A DNA stretch of 64,000 nt from Mycolicibacter virginiensis (GTDB lineage Bacteria > Actinomycetota > Actinomycetes > Mycobacteriales > Mycobacteriaceae), in assembly GCF_022374935.2 (NCBI RefSeq), contig NZ_CP092430.2, positions 2,728,001-2,792,000 on the forward strand, given 5' to 3'. Of the stretch, positions 10,901 to 19,036 are shown piece after piece. Below the pieces are notes generated by a model. The model saw nothing but the letters and a program-made list of their open reading frames with translations, was not told where the DNA came from and ran no database searches. The translations under genes and the position numbers were made by a program. How positions within the stretch are numbered: position 1 is the first letter of the stretch; each line of letters opens with the position of its first letter.

Positions 10901-11145
10901 GCTCGCTAACCGCCGGATGGTTGCGCCGGTCCAGCTTCGCCTCTCCTACGTCGAGGCTCGCTAACCGCCGGATGGTTGCGCCGGTCCAGCTTCGCCTCTC
11001 CTACGTCGAGGCTCGCTAACCGCCGGATGGTTGCGCCGGTCCAGCTTCGCCTCTCCTACGTCGAGGCTCGCTAACCGCCGGATGGTTGCGCCGGTCCAGC
11101 TTCGCCTCTCCTACGTCGAGGCTCGCTAACCGCCGGATGGTTGCG
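10901..11145. repeat. 55-bp minisatellite: four perfect copies plus a 25-bp partial copy
   Basis: Units begin at 10901, 10956, 11011, 11066 and 11121. The first four are 55 bp and read identically; the fifth stops after 25 bp. Each unit starts GCTCGCTAACCGCCGGATGG. The terminal partial copy is the 3' end of the DUF3097 gene, so each unit contains a reverse-strand copy of its last codons (QPSGG) and stop. A degenerate piece (GCCGGTCCAG at 10891) precedes the array. There are no spacers, so it is not a CRISPR. Its position, in the intergenic space between two same-strand genes, resembles mycobacterial MIRU/VNTR loci. Confidence 0.95.
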
Positions 11146-11971
11146 TCACGAAGTCGATCAACTCCTCAACCCGGCCGATCAACTCCGGCTCCAGGTCGGT
11201 CCAGTCCCGCACCCGGCCCCGGATGCGCTGCCAAGCCGCGGCGATATCGGCCTGATCGGCGTGCGGCCAGCCCAGCGCGGCGCAGATCCCGTGCTTCCAC
11301 TCAACGTTGCGTGGAATCTTGGGCCACGCCCGCATTCCGAGCCGCCCCGGCTTCACCGCCTGCCAGATGTCGACGTAGGGGTGCCCGACGATCAGGGTGT
11401 GTGCACCGCCCGGTCCACGGCGCACCGCCTCGGCGATGCGGGTCTCCTTGGAACCGTCCACCAGGTGGTCGACCAGGACCCCGAGCCGTCGGCCGGGCCC
11501 GGGCTGGAATTCGGCGACGATGCCGGCCAGGTCGTCGATGCCGCCCAGGTACTCGACCACCACACCTTCGATGCGCAGGTCTTCGCCCCAGACCTGCTCG
11601 ACGAGTTCGGCGTCGTGGCGGCCCTCCACGTAGATGCGGCTGGCCAGCGCGACCTTGGCGCGCGCGCCGCGTACCGCCACCGAGCCCGACGCCGTCCGGG
11701 CCGGCGCCGCGGGTGCCGTCGGGCGGGGCTCGGTCAAGATCACCGGCTTGCCATCGATCAGGTAGCCGGGGCCGACGGGGAATCCGCGGGTGCGGCCGTG
11801 CCGGTCCTCCAGATCCATCCGACCGTAGGCGATCCGCACGACGGCCCCGACGTAGCCGCTTTCGGCGTCTTCGACCACCATGCCGCGTTCCACCGGCACC
11901 TCTACCGAGCGGACCCTGCGGGCGGCGTGCGGGTTGGCGGCGAGGATGTCGGTTCCATAGCGATCGGCCAC
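11126..11971 (-). CDS. DUF3097 family protein
   Basis: A conserved actinobacterial protein of unknown function, about 281 residues from the GTG at 11971 (MADRYGTDILAANPHAARRV). The frame is open upstream to 12052, but those residues are Arg/Pro-rich and not family-like. The central part contains IYVEGRHDAELVEQVWG and VLVDHLVDGSKE, which recall Toprim-like nucleic-acid enzymes (Glu followed by Asp-x-Asp-like spacing). That resemblance is only suggestive. The stop codon lies inside the last partial unit of the 55-bp tandem array, so array expansion started from this gene's 3' end. Confidence 0.8.
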   Translation of the reverse strand: MADRYGTDILAANPHAARRVRSVEVPVERGMVVEDAESGYVGAVVRIAYGRMDLEDRHGRTRGFPVGPGYLIDGKPVILTEPRPTAPAAPARTASGSVAVRGARAKVALASRIYVEGRHDAELVEQVWGEDLRIEGVVVEYLGGIDDLAGIVAEFQPGPGRRLGVLVDHLVDGSKETRIAEAVRRGPGGAHTLIVGHPYVDIWQAVKPGRLGMRAWPKIPRNVEWKHGICAALGWPHADQADIAAAWQRIRGRVRDWTDLEPELIGRVEELIDFVTQPSGG

Positions 11972-12112
11972 CCGAGGCAGCCTAGGGGCGTCCGGACGCG
12001 CCGCCGGGGAACCGGGTGCGCGATTCCGACGATTTTTTCTCGACCGATCCATGCCGGTGGGCCCTTTGCTTCGCGACCAACACGCACCACTTTGGCCCCA
12101 ATAGCCACTCCA

Positions 12113-12333
12113 GCAACATTAGTAACTCAAAATTCTCTTAATTTCTAAGAGATCTCTCGCAACATACGTAACAATAACAACTTCGTTAACTCAAACAACT
12201 GTTGTTTACTTTTGCCTCAATTTATAACAACAAACTCATTCGCATCTTTAGGTGACCAAAATGTGCAATTTCATCATTTATCGCGTTATGCTCGGAAACC
12301 TCATTGATAGACACCTATCACGGAGGTTGTGAT
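12113..12333 (+). promoter_or_regulatory. AT-rich leader with three inverted repeats upstream of the rpf gene
   Basis: The 220 bp before the rpf start are conspicuously AT-rich against a GC-rich background. Three perfect inverted repeats are visible: TCTCTTA/TAAGAGA with a 5-nt loop (12134-12152), AAACAAC/GTTGTTT around one T (12193-12207), and TGATAG/CTATCA with a 4-nt loop (12305-12320), just before the ribosome-binding site GGAGG (12322-12326). A possible -10 element TATGCT lies at 12287-12292. These could be operators or leader-RNA hairpins. I do not see the conserved core of the ydaO/c-di-AMP riboswitch known upstream of rpfA. Confidence 0.55.
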
Positions 12334-12762
12334 ATGTACCGGAACACGGCACGGCGTGTCGTGCAGTTTGGACGGCGGCAGCTCACTTGGGCCACGTCCG
12401 GGCTGATCACCGGGGGGATCGTGGGCACGCTGCTGTCTTCAGCAGGGGTCGCTCATGCCGACAACATGGCAATGGGTTGGGATGCGGTCGCCCAATGCGA
12501 ATCGGGCGGCAACTGGGCCGCCGATACCGGTAATGGTTTCTACGGCGGTCTGCAGTTCAAGCCATCGACGTGGCGCGCATTCGGTGGTGTGGGATCTCCG
12601 GCGAAAGCGTCGCGCGAGGAACAGATCGCGGTCGCCAATCGGGTTCTCGATGAGCAGGGTCCGTATGCTTGGCCGAAATGCGGGCCGGGACGCGTATTCC
12701 CGTCGTCGGTGAAGGGCTGGGTGCCGCCGGCGATGCGCCAGCTGCTCAAACCGTTCTGGTGA
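12334..12762 (+). CDS. Resuscitation-promoting factor (secreted transglycosylase)
   Basis: Rpf proteins are secreted peptidoglycan-cleaving enzymes that wake dormant mycobacteria. The 142-residue protein has a signal peptide (residues 1 to about 42, ending SAGVAHA) and one Rpf domain. The domain reads [13 protein letters not shown] with the catalytic Glu, [10 protein letters not shown], and [21 protein letters not shown] short basic tail follows the domain. The ATG at 12334 has GGAGG 8 bp upstream; an upstream ATG at 12304 lacks one. It has no LysM, G5 or long Pro-rich region, so it is of the short RpfC/D/E type rather than RpfA or RpfB. Which paralog it is cannot be settled here. Confidence 0.93.
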   Translation: MYRNTARRVVQFGRRQLTWATSGLITGGIVGTLLSSAGVAHADNMAMGWDAVAQCESGGNWAADTGNGFYGGLQFKPSTWRAFGGVGSPAKASREEQIAVANRVLDEQGPYAWPKCGPGRVFPSSVKGWVPPAMRQLLKPFW

Positions 12763-12768
12763 GCCCGG

Positions 12769-13182
12769 TTACTGCGGCTTCGGCGACAGCACCGCCTGGG
12801 TCTGGGTGACCCGGGCGACCAGCTTGCCGTTGTCGTCGGTCAGGTCGGTCTGCACGACGATCGTCGTGCGGCCGACGTGCAGCGGAATGCTGGCAGCCGT
12901 CACCACGCCGTCACGCACCGCGCGGAAGAAGTTGGTCTTCGACTCGATCGTCGAGGTGCTCGCGCCCTGCGGCAGGTTGACCACCGCGCACACCGCGCCC
13001 GCGGTGTCGGCGAACGCCATCAGCGCTCCCCCGTGCAACATGCCACCGGTGGTGCAGCGCTCCGGAGCCCACGGCATGGTTGCGCGCACCTCTTGGGGCG
13101 ACAGTTCAGCGATCTCGATCTGCAACGCCGCTGCGAACGGCATGTTGGCGACGACCAATCGGGCGAACTCAGCCGAATCCAT
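12769..13182 (-). CDS. PaaI-type hotdog thioesterase
   Basis: A 137-residue single hotdog domain. It shows the PaaI-family motif GGMLHGGALMAFADTAGA (about residues 46-63), whose HGG loop and downstream Asp form the acyl-CoA thioesterase site. The C-terminal strand VARVTQTQAVLSP closes the domain. The substrate is unknown; phenylacetyl-CoA or similar aryl-CoA are typical for the family. It is convergent with rpf (6 bp between stops) and lies upstream of aspS on the same strand, with a gap of 48 bp. Confidence 0.86.
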   Translation of the reverse strand: MDSAEFARLVVANMPFAAALQIEIAELSPQEVRATMPWAPERCTTGGMLHGGALMAFADTAGAVCAVVNLPQGASTSTIESKTNFFRAVRDGVVTAASIPLHVGRTTIVVQTDLTDDNGKLVARVTQTQAVLSPKPQ

Positions 13183-13230
13183 GCTCGCCAGCCTTGCCGA
13201 CCGCCGCGCCGCTGTCTAGCGCCCCGCGCC

Positions 13231-15000
13231 TCAGCGCTGTTGGGGCACCGCGTCGATACCGGCTTCTTTGCGCTGTGCCGCGGTGATCGGCGCCGGAGCG
13301 TCGGTCAGCGGATCGATGCCGCCGCCGGACTTCGGGAACGCGATGACCTCGCGGATCGAGTCGACACCGGCCAGCAACGCCACCACCCGGTCCCAGCCGA
13401 ACGCCAGACCGCCGTGCGGCGGTGCACCGAAACTGAATGCGTCCAACAGGAATCCGAACTTCTCGTTCGCCGACGCCTCGTCGATCCCCATGACCTTGAA
13501 GACCTGCTGCTGAATGTCGCGACGGTGAATACGGATCGAGCCGCCGCCGATCTCGTTGCCATTGCACACCACGTCATAGGCGTCCGCGAGCACCGAGCCG
13601 GGGTCGGTCTCCACGCTGCCGGCGTGCTCCGGCTTGGGCGAGGTGAAGGCGTGGTGCACCGCGGTCCAGGCCCCGGAGCCGACGGCCACGTCACCGGCGG
13701 CAGTGGCGTCGTCGGCGGGCTCGAACAGCGGCGGGTCGACCACCCAGGTGAACGCCCAGGCGTCCGGGTCGATCAGGTCCAAGCGCCGGGCGATCTCACC
13801 ACGAGCCGCCCCCAACAGGGCGCGAGACTGCTTGGCCGGTCCCGCCGCGAAGAAGATGCAGTCCCCCGGCGCGGCACCCACGTGCCCGGCCAGCCCGGAA
13901 CGCTCAGCGTCGGTCAAGTTCTTGGCCACCGGTCCGGACAGCTCTCCGTCCTCACCCACCAGCACGTACGCCAGGCCCTTGGCTCCGCGCTGCTTGGCCC
14001 ATTCCTGCCAGCCGTCCAATGTCCGGCGCGCCTGCGACGCCCCGCCGGGCATAACGACCGCACCCACGTAGGGAGCTTGGAAGACCCGGAAGGTGGTGTC
14101 GGAGAAGAACTCTGTGCACTCCACCAGTTCCAGGCCGAAACGCAGGTCGGGCTTGTCCGAACCGAACCGGCGCATGGCGTCGGCGTATGTCATCCGGGGC
14201 AGCGGCAACGGCAGGTCGTAGCCGATCAGCGCCCACAGCGCCTTGAGCACCTGTTCGGCGATGCCGATCACGTCCTCGGAGTCGACGAAGCTCATCTCCA
14301 GGTCCAGCTGGGTGAACTCCGGCTGGCGGTCGGCACGGAAGTCCTCGTCGCGATAGCAACGAGCGATCTGGTAGTAGCGCTCCATGCCGGCCACCATCAG
14401 CAGCTGTTTGAACAGCTGCGGACTCTGCGGCAGCGCGTAGAACGAACCGGGCTGCAACCGCGCCGGAACCAGGAAGTCGCGGGCGCCCTCCGGGGTGGAG
14501 CGGGTCAGCGTAGGCGTTTCGATCTCGACGAATTTGTGCTCAGCCAGCACCGAGCGGGCGGCCGCGTTGGCCTGCGAACGAAGTCGCAGTGCGGCGCCGG
14601 GCCCGTCTTCGCGACGCAAATCCAGGTAGCGGTGCTTGAGCCGGGCTTCCTCCCCGGCGGACTCGTCGAGCTGAAACGGCAGGGCCGCAGATTCGTTGAG
14701 TACCGTCAGCTCCGTCGCGTTGATCTCGATGGCGCCGGTGGGCAGATCGGGATTCTCATTGCCCTCGGGGCGAACCTCGACGAGACCGGTGACCGCCACA
14801 CAGAACTCGGCGCGCAAACGGTGCGCCTGCTCCAGGACAGCGGCGTCACGGAACACCACCTGCGCCACCCCGGAAGCGTCGCGCAGGTCGATGAAGATGA
14901 CACCGCCGTGGTCCCGTCGGCGCGCCACCCAACCGGCAAGCGTGACGCTGAGCCCGGCGTCGGTAGCCCGCAGTGAGCCGGCGTCGTGGCTGCGCAGCAC
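13231..15000 (-). CDS. aspS: Aspartyl-tRNA synthetase
   Basis: Class II synthetase charging tRNA-Asp. The N-terminal OB domain ([19 protein letters not shown]) is followed by the catalytic core with RYLDLRRE, motif 2 [18 protein letters not shown] and motif 3 [15 protein letters not shown], plus the bacterial insertion domain. The GTG at 15000 ([10 protein letters not shown]) is chosen because AGGGGG stands 5 nt upstream and it yields 589 residues, near the 596 of M. tuberculosis AspS. The frame remains open to 15072. Mycobacterial AspRS is commonly non-discriminating (serving tRNA-Asn too), which is family knowledge and not shown here. It is divergent from the membrane-protein gene at 15109. 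Confidence 0.96.
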   Translation of the reverse strand: MLRSHDAGSLRATDAGLSVTLAGWVARRRDHGGVIFIDLRDASGVAQVVFRDAAVLEQAHRLRAEFCVAVTGLVEVRPEGNENPDLPTGAIEINATELTVLNESAALPFQLDESAGEEARLKHRYLDLRREDGPGAALRLRSQANAAARSVLAEHKFVEIETPTLTRSTPEGARDFLVPARLQPGSFYALPQSPQLFKQLLMVAGMERYYQIARCYRDEDFRADRQPEFTQLDLEMSFVDSEDVIGIAEQVLKALWALIGYDLPLPLPRMTYADAMRRFGSDKPDLRFGLELVECTEFFSDTTFRVFQAPYVGAVVMPGGASQARRTLDGWQEWAKQRGAKGLAYVLVGEDGELSGPVAKNLTDAERSGLAGHVGAAPGDCIFFAAGPAKQSRALLGAARGEIARRLDLIDPDAWAFTWVVDPPLFEPADDATAAGDVAVGSGAWTAVHHAFTSPKPEHAGSVETDPGSVLADAYDVVCNGNEIGGGSIRIHRRDIQQQVFKVMGIDEASANEKFGFLLDAFSFGAPPHGGLAFGWDRVVALLAGVDSIREVIAFPKSGGGIDPLTDAPAPITAAQRKEAGIDAVPQQR

Positions 15001-15108
15001 GAATACCCCCTTGGTGACGGTTAGTTCGGTAACGGTTTGACGGTCGCCAAGTCTAGAGCCCTCTCGTGACACTGCCCCGCGCCGGTCGGTGCTTTAAGCT
15101 GGCTCACT

Positions 15109-16206
15109 GTGACTAACGGCACCGATGACCTCGACTTTGACTATGACGACGAGGACGAAGACGAGGACTACGACGACGCCGCTGCCCCTAAACAGAACAA
15201 GAGCCTCAAATGGGGGTTGGCCGCAGTAGTCGTGCTGGCCGTGGTGGCACTGGTGTTGGTCGCGGTGGTGTTGCTGGGCGGCGACCCCGGCAAGAGTTCG
15301 CTGGACGGCTCGGCCTCCAGCCGCAGCTCGGCGGCGTCGGGTATCGCCAGCGCGGACGACACCGCTCCGGTCTCGATCATCATCAATGACCCCAGCTGCA
15401 CCGCGTGGATATCGATCAGCAGCAACCTGTCGAGCACCCTGTCGATGCTGGGACAGGGCAAGTGGAATGAGCGCGACCAGTCGATTCCGGCGTCGGCGTG
15501 GAATGACGAGCAGAAGAAGCAGTATCTGGCCGCCGGCCAGGTGGTGCGCAACGCCGCCGCCCAGACCGTCGGGCTGGTGAAGCTGACCCCGCACCGGGTG
15601 ATGCGCGAACTCTACGAGCAGTTCATCGCTTACGCCCGGACCTTCGTCGAGCACATTCCCACCTACACCGAGCGGGACGCTCCGTTGGCCGGCACCGCGC
15701 ACAGCGCAGCCTCGGCGCTGGCCGCGATCTGCGCAGCCGCCAACAATGGCTCAGCGGCCGCGCGCGGCCCGCTGGTCGAGTCGCAGTCCGCCCCCACCAA
15801 GACGGCCTCGCCGGGCAACCCGGCCAACCCGCAGCGTTATCTGACCGGGTCCAATCCGGTGTGCGCGGACTGGAAGGCCACGCTGGACAAGTTCGGTGTC
15901 GACGCCGCCGAATGGCACGGCATCGACCCCAGCATCCCGGGGACGTATTGGAACCCGCAGCAGAAGGCGGTCAACCTGGCGGTGGGTCCCATCATGATCA
16001 GCCTGGCCAACAAGATGCAGCAGCTGGGCCGCCGCAGCAACAACCCCACCCTGCAGGACTTCGCGGAACTGTCCGCCCAGTACCGGCGGGCGTTCGTGTT
16101 GGCGCTGCCGACCTACGACCCGACCGACAACTACCTGGCCAATGCCGCGACGTTCCTGTCCACCACGGTGCTGGGTGCATGCTCGTCGGCAGCGATCACG
16201 GGCTGA
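15109..16206 (+). CDS. Single-pass membrane protein with acidic N-terminus and duplicated extracytoplasmic domain
   Basis: 365 residues from a GTG start. Residues about 6-24 are nearly all Asp/Glu/Tyr (DDLDFDYDDEDEDEDYDD), followed by a basic stretch and one membrane helix (about 37-59), then a Ser/Ala-rich linker. Two similar extracytoplasmic halves follow: about 88-205 (starting NDPSCTAWISIS) and about 245-362 (starting SNPVCADWKATL). They share a CxxW start, a central Trp, a YxRAF/YARTF helix, a PTYxxxD motif and a final Cys, so one disulfide per half is likely. I do not recognise the family. It is followed by a strong terminator. Confidence 0.8.
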   Translation: MTNGTDDLDFDYDDEDEDEDYDDAAAPKQNKSLKWGLAAVVVLAVVALVLVAVVLLGGDPGKSSLDGSASSRSSAASGIASADDTAPVSIIINDPSCTAWISISSNLSSTLSMLGQGKWNERDQSIPASAWNDEQKKQYLAAGQVVRNAAAQTVGLVKLTPHRVMRELYEQFIAYARTFVEHIPTYTERDAPLAGTAHSAASALAAICAAANNGSAAARGPLVESQSAPTKTASPGNPANPQRYLTGSNPVCADWKATLDKFGVDAAEWHGIDPSIPGTYWNPQQKAVNLAVGPIMISLANKMQQLGRRSNNPTLQDFAELSAQYRRAFVLALPTYDPTDNYLANAATFLSTTVLGACSSAAITG

Positions 16207-16227
16207 CCACAGCACGCTAGACACGCT

Positions 16228-16263
16228 GACAGCGGCCGGGGTTGATTAGCCCCGGCCGCTGTC
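16228..16263. terminator. Strong intrinsic-type hairpin after the membrane-protein gene
   Basis: A 14-bp perfect stem (16228-16241 with 16250-16263) closes an 8-nt loop (TTGATTAG). It begins 22 bp after the stop of the plus-strand gene. No long T-run follows, as is common in mycobacteria. Confidence 0.8.
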
Positions 16264-16300
16264 GGCTTTGCCCAGGCCGTGCATCTCTCCACAGAATGCG

Positions 16301-16335
16301 AGAAACCGGCGCAGCCCAGGGCTGCGCCGGTTTCT
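16301..16335. terminator. Strong hairpin downstream of the esx genes
   Basis: A 15-bp perfect stem (16301-16315 with 16321-16335) closes a 5-nt loop. On the minus strand it starts 20 bp after the stop of the EsxN-like gene and its outer arm ends in TTTCT/AGAAA, so it can act in either direction. With the hairpin at 16228 it isolates the convergent units. Confidence 0.8.
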
Positions 16336-16354
16336 TGATCGCGATTGGCTTGGG

Positions 16355-16639
16355 TCAGGCCCAGCTGGAGCCGACCGAGGCGTCGGTGTTGGCCATGTTG
16401 TTACCGGCCGACTGCACCTTCTGACCGTGGCTGTTGGCCTGCTCGTAGATCACCGCGAAGTTGCGACCCAACTGCGCCACAAACTCCTGGCACGCCACCG
16501 AACCCGCACCACCCCAGAAATCACCGGCAGCCAGCACATCGTGCACGATCGCCTGGTGCTCAGCCTCCAACGACGCAGCCTGAGCACGAATCAACGCACC
16601 GTGCGCATCCACATCACCGAACTGGTAGTTAATCGACAT
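16355..16639 (-). CDS. WXG100 protein of the EsxN/EsxL family (ESX-5 type)
   Basis: A 94-residue secreted WXG100 protein nearly identical to the M. tuberculosis EsxN/I/L/O/V group. It begins MSINYQFGDVDAHGALIRAQ and carries the turn motif FWGG near residue 42 and ends NTDASVGSSWA. It would form a helical-hairpin heterodimer with the EsxM-like protein encoded 16 bp upstream and be exported by ESX-5. Codon choice is G/T-rich at third positions, unlike most neighbours, as is common for conserved esx genes. It is the last gene of a PE-PPE-esx-esx cassette equivalent to Rv1195-Rv1198. Confidence 0.94.
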   Translation of the reverse strand: MSINYQFGDVDAHGALIRAQAASLEAEHQAIVHDVLAAGDFWGGAGSVACQEFVAQLGRNFAVIYEQANSHGQKVQSAGNNMANTDASVGSSWA

Positions 16640-16655
16640 GGTCGTGGTACTCCTT

Positions 16656-16952
16656 CTAGCTCGACAGGATCTGCTGAGAAGCAGCTTCCTGCTGCTCGTA
16701 GTGGTTAGCGTCGCGAATCAGACCATCACGCACACCGTGCAGCATGTTCACGATGTTGCGAAACGCCGTCTGCATCTGACCCATGGTGTCCATCGAAGTC
16801 CGCTCCGCCAGACCACCCCAACCAGCACCAGAGATGTTGGTCGACGACGCCCACATCCGACGAGCCTCGTCCTCCACCGTCTGCGCGTGCACATCAAAAC
16901 GGCCCGCCATCGAACGCATCGCGTCCGGATCAGTCATAAAACGTGTTGCCAT
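16656..16952 (-). CDS. WXG100 protein of the EsxM/EsxK family (ESX-5 type)
   Basis: A 98-residue WXG100 protein like M. tuberculosis EsxM/J/K/P/W. It begins [20 protein letters not shown], has GWGG at about residue 44 for the hairpin turn, and ends with a helix carrying [12 protein letters not shown], near the YxxxD/E-type secretion region. It is the predicted partner of the EsxN-like protein. It lies 83 bp after the PPE gene in the same direction. Confidence 0.94.
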   Translation of the reverse strand: MATRFMTDPDAMRSMAGRFDVHAQTVEDEARRMWASSTNISGAGWGGLAERTSMDTMGQMQTAFRNIVNMLHGVRDGLIRDANHYEQQEAASQQILSS

Positions 16953-17035
16953 GGTTCTCTCCCTCTTGCTTCGTCAATTCGTTGTGGTAGCCGGGCGCCG
17001 ACCCGGCAGACACGTGTGTGTTCAGGCCCCTTCCG

Positions 17036-18226
17036 CTACCCGCCAGCCGGCGAACGGGGCATAACCTTGGGGGCCTTGGCGGCCATCGCGCCCATTCCGC
17101 GTCCGGCCATCGCGCCCATCATGGCGTGGCCGAACGGGCCGCCCGGCAGTCCTCCCGACATGGTCTGGACCGGGGCGCTGACCGTGGTGGCGGGAAGTAC
17201 CGGAGCGGCGCGGACCATACCGTCGGCGGCCATCGACCAGGCCTGCGGAACCTTCAGCGCGCCCATCGAGGCGGCTTGACCGAGCTTGGCGGAGATGGCG
17301 TTAGTGGCCGAGCTGAAGTGGCCGGCCAGCACGCCGACCGCGCCTTGCAGCTTGTCGTTGACGAAGTCGCCGATCTGGGTCATCAGGGTGCCGGCGCCCC
17401 CGGCGGCCGACTGTCCGGCCAACGCACCTGTCGCTCCGGCCGCTCCGCCCATTCGGGCGAACTGCATCAGCATCGGTAGCAGCCTCACCAACATCATCGC
17501 GGGCATGCTCGCCGAACTGATTGGCGACAGCGCCGAGCTGATGGTGGTGGCTGCCGCCTTCTCGCCGAGCATCGTCGACGGAAGGCCAACCGCGTCGAGC
17601 AATCCGCCGATGGTGGCGAAGTCATAACCTGACGGCCCGTTGCCAGGCGGGGTGATGACCGGACCGCCATCGGCCGATCCCGGCGTCCCCTGCGCCGTCG
17701 CCTGAGCAGACTGCGGCGGTGTCGACACCTGCTGCAGCGCGTTGTTGTTAGCCTCCGCAGACCCGCTGTAGGTGTCCATCGCGGCGCCGTCGGTCGCCCA
17801 CATCACTTCGTACTGGTGCTCAGTCGCCTGGATCAGGGGGGTGTTCTGGCCAAAGAAGTTGGTGGAGATCAGCGCCAGCAGCATCGCGCGGTTCGCCGCG
17901 ATCACCGCGGGCGGCACCGACGCGGCCCGCGCCGCCTCGAACAGCGCGGCCGCCTGGGTGGCCAGCGCAGCGTTGTTGGCGGCGGTCGCCGAAGCCTGCT
18001 CCAGCCAAGCCACATACGGCGCGGTCGAGGCGGTCGCCGCTGCCGAGCCGGCCCCAGTCCAGGTCGAGTCCAGATTGGCAATCACCGAATGCGTCGCTGT
18101 CGCCGATGTCATCAACTCGCTCGACAGCTGAGCCCACGCCGCCGCGGCTTCCAGCAGGGGGCTCGAACCGGGCCCGGTATATATAAGCCCAGAGTTGATC
18201 TCGGGCGGAAAGATACTGAAACTCAT
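17036..18226 (-). CDS. PPE protein, SVP subfamily
   Basis: A 396-residue PPE protein. The N-terminal PPE domain (about 1-180) starts MSFSIFPPEINSGLIYTGPG and contains the LISTNFFGQNTPLI helix. The C-terminal part has GALKVPQAW, the PPE-SVP signature with Ser replaced by Lys, and ends with MPRSPAGG, as in PPE18-type proteins. PPE proteins pair with a PE protein, are chaperoned by EspG and are exported by ESX systems; the SVP group is linked to ESX-5. The PE partner gene lies 14 bp upstream. The C-terminal third is rich in Gly/Met/Ala. Confidence 0.93.
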   Translation of the reverse strand: MSFSIFPPEINSGLIYTGPGSSPLLEAAAAWAQLSSELMTSATATHSVIANLDSTWTGAGSAAATASTAPYVAWLEQASATAANNAALATQAAALFEAARAASVPPAVIAANRAMLLALISTNFFGQNTPLIQATEHQYEVMWATDGAAMDTYSGSAEANNNALQQVSTPPQSAQATAQGTPGSADGGPVITPPGNGPSGYDFATIGGLLDAVGLPSTMLGEKAAATTISSALSPISSASMPAMMLVRLLPMLMQFARMGGAAGATGALAGQSAAGGAGTLMTQIGDFVNDKLQGAVGVLAGHFSSATNAISAKLGQAASMGALKVPQAWSMAADGMVRAAPVLPATTVSAPVQTMSGGLPGGPFGHAMMGAMAGRGMGAMAAKAPKVMPRSPAGG

Positions 18227-18240
18227 TGAGGCGCCCCGCT

Positions 18241-18540
18241 TCAGCCAGCAGCCGCGGCGTTGACAGCCTCGGTGAGGGCGTAAGCGTTCGCGTTGCTACC
18301 CAAAGTGGCCACGATCTGCTGGTGCACCGCCGCCGCCTGGGCACTGACCTCCTGGAACAGGGATCCATGGACCGAGAACTGGGCAGCGGTCATCGCCGAC
18401 ACCAAGTCCGCGGCAGGCGCGGTCACACCAGTGGTAGGAGCAGCAGCGGCGGTGACCCCCGCGGTCATCGAGTCGCCGATTCCGGAAAGGCTTCCGGCGG
18501 CCGCCGTCAGAATCTCTGGCTGAGCGGTTACGAACGACAT
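18241..18540 (-). CDS. PE protein (PE domain only)
   Basis: A 99-residue protein consisting solely of the PE domain: MSFVTAQPEILTAAAGSLSG at the start, two helices, and a C-terminal NAYALTEAVNAAAAG. The ATG at 18540 is chosen because AGGAGGA lies 4 bp upstream; an earlier in-frame ATG at 18564 has no such site. It is the first gene of the PE-PPE-EsxM-EsxN cassette and the expected partner of the PPE encoded next. Confidence 0.92.
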   Translation of the reverse strand: MSFVTAQPEILTAAAGSLSGIGDSMTAGVTAAAAPTTGVTAPAADLVSAMTAAQFSVHGSLFQEVSAQAAAVHQQIVATLGSNANAYALTEAVNAAAAG

Positions 18541-19036
18541 TGTTCCTCCTGGGGGGTCGTGCAAGCGTCTCGGGGAAGTGTTGGGTACGCGAAGTCTGCG
18601 TCAATACTTGACGTAGGTCACTCTAGCGGACAGTTGTAATAACGGTCTGATAAAGCTGGGGCGCCCGAGACGAACGACAACTCGCGGCCCGAGCACCACG
18701 GAACCCTGGAAGCACGAGTTGAAACGTTCACCGAGCAGACGACCTCTCTTGACTCTGGGGCAGGTAGCTGCGGCGGCCGTAGCAGGAAACATCCCACTGC
18801 GGCCGGATGCAGAACGTAACACCGGCGCGACCTCGGGGCACAGCAGCGCGACAAACATTCAGTAAAGGTTTGGGATCTGGTCAGACAACGCTGAATTCAC
18901 TTAGCCAAGGCGCGGGATTCGACGCGTTCTACCGCACTAAACCGGGCCTGGAGGCGGGTGCCGGTATGCGAAGCTAAGGTGCCCCGATCGGTCGGCGGGC
19001 CACCATCAAACTACGGACAACTCCACGGAGCGTGCG
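18541..19036. promoter_or_regulatory. Divergent intergenic region between the PE cassette and ypfJ
   Basis: This 496-bp stretch carries no gene I can support. The clearest element is a perfect inverted repeat CGTCAA-TAC-TTGACG at 18599-18613, about 60 bp before the PE start. Its minus-strand TTGACG half could also serve as a -35 element. Short open frames here have no family features. Confidence 0.4.

Noticed and set aside
10891..11145. CRISPR array
   Set aside because: The 55-bp repeats are directly adjacent and identical with no spacers, and no cas genes are in the window.
12053..12333. ydaO-type c-di-AMP riboswitch upstream of the rpf gene
   Set aside because: The region is AT-rich and lacks the conserved GC-rich core segments of that riboswitch; only simple inverted repeats are visible.
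18601..18858. Small minus-strand open frame before the PE gene
   Set aside because: Its composition (Arg/Leu/Cys-rich), lack of a ribosome-binding site and lack of any motif suggest chance.
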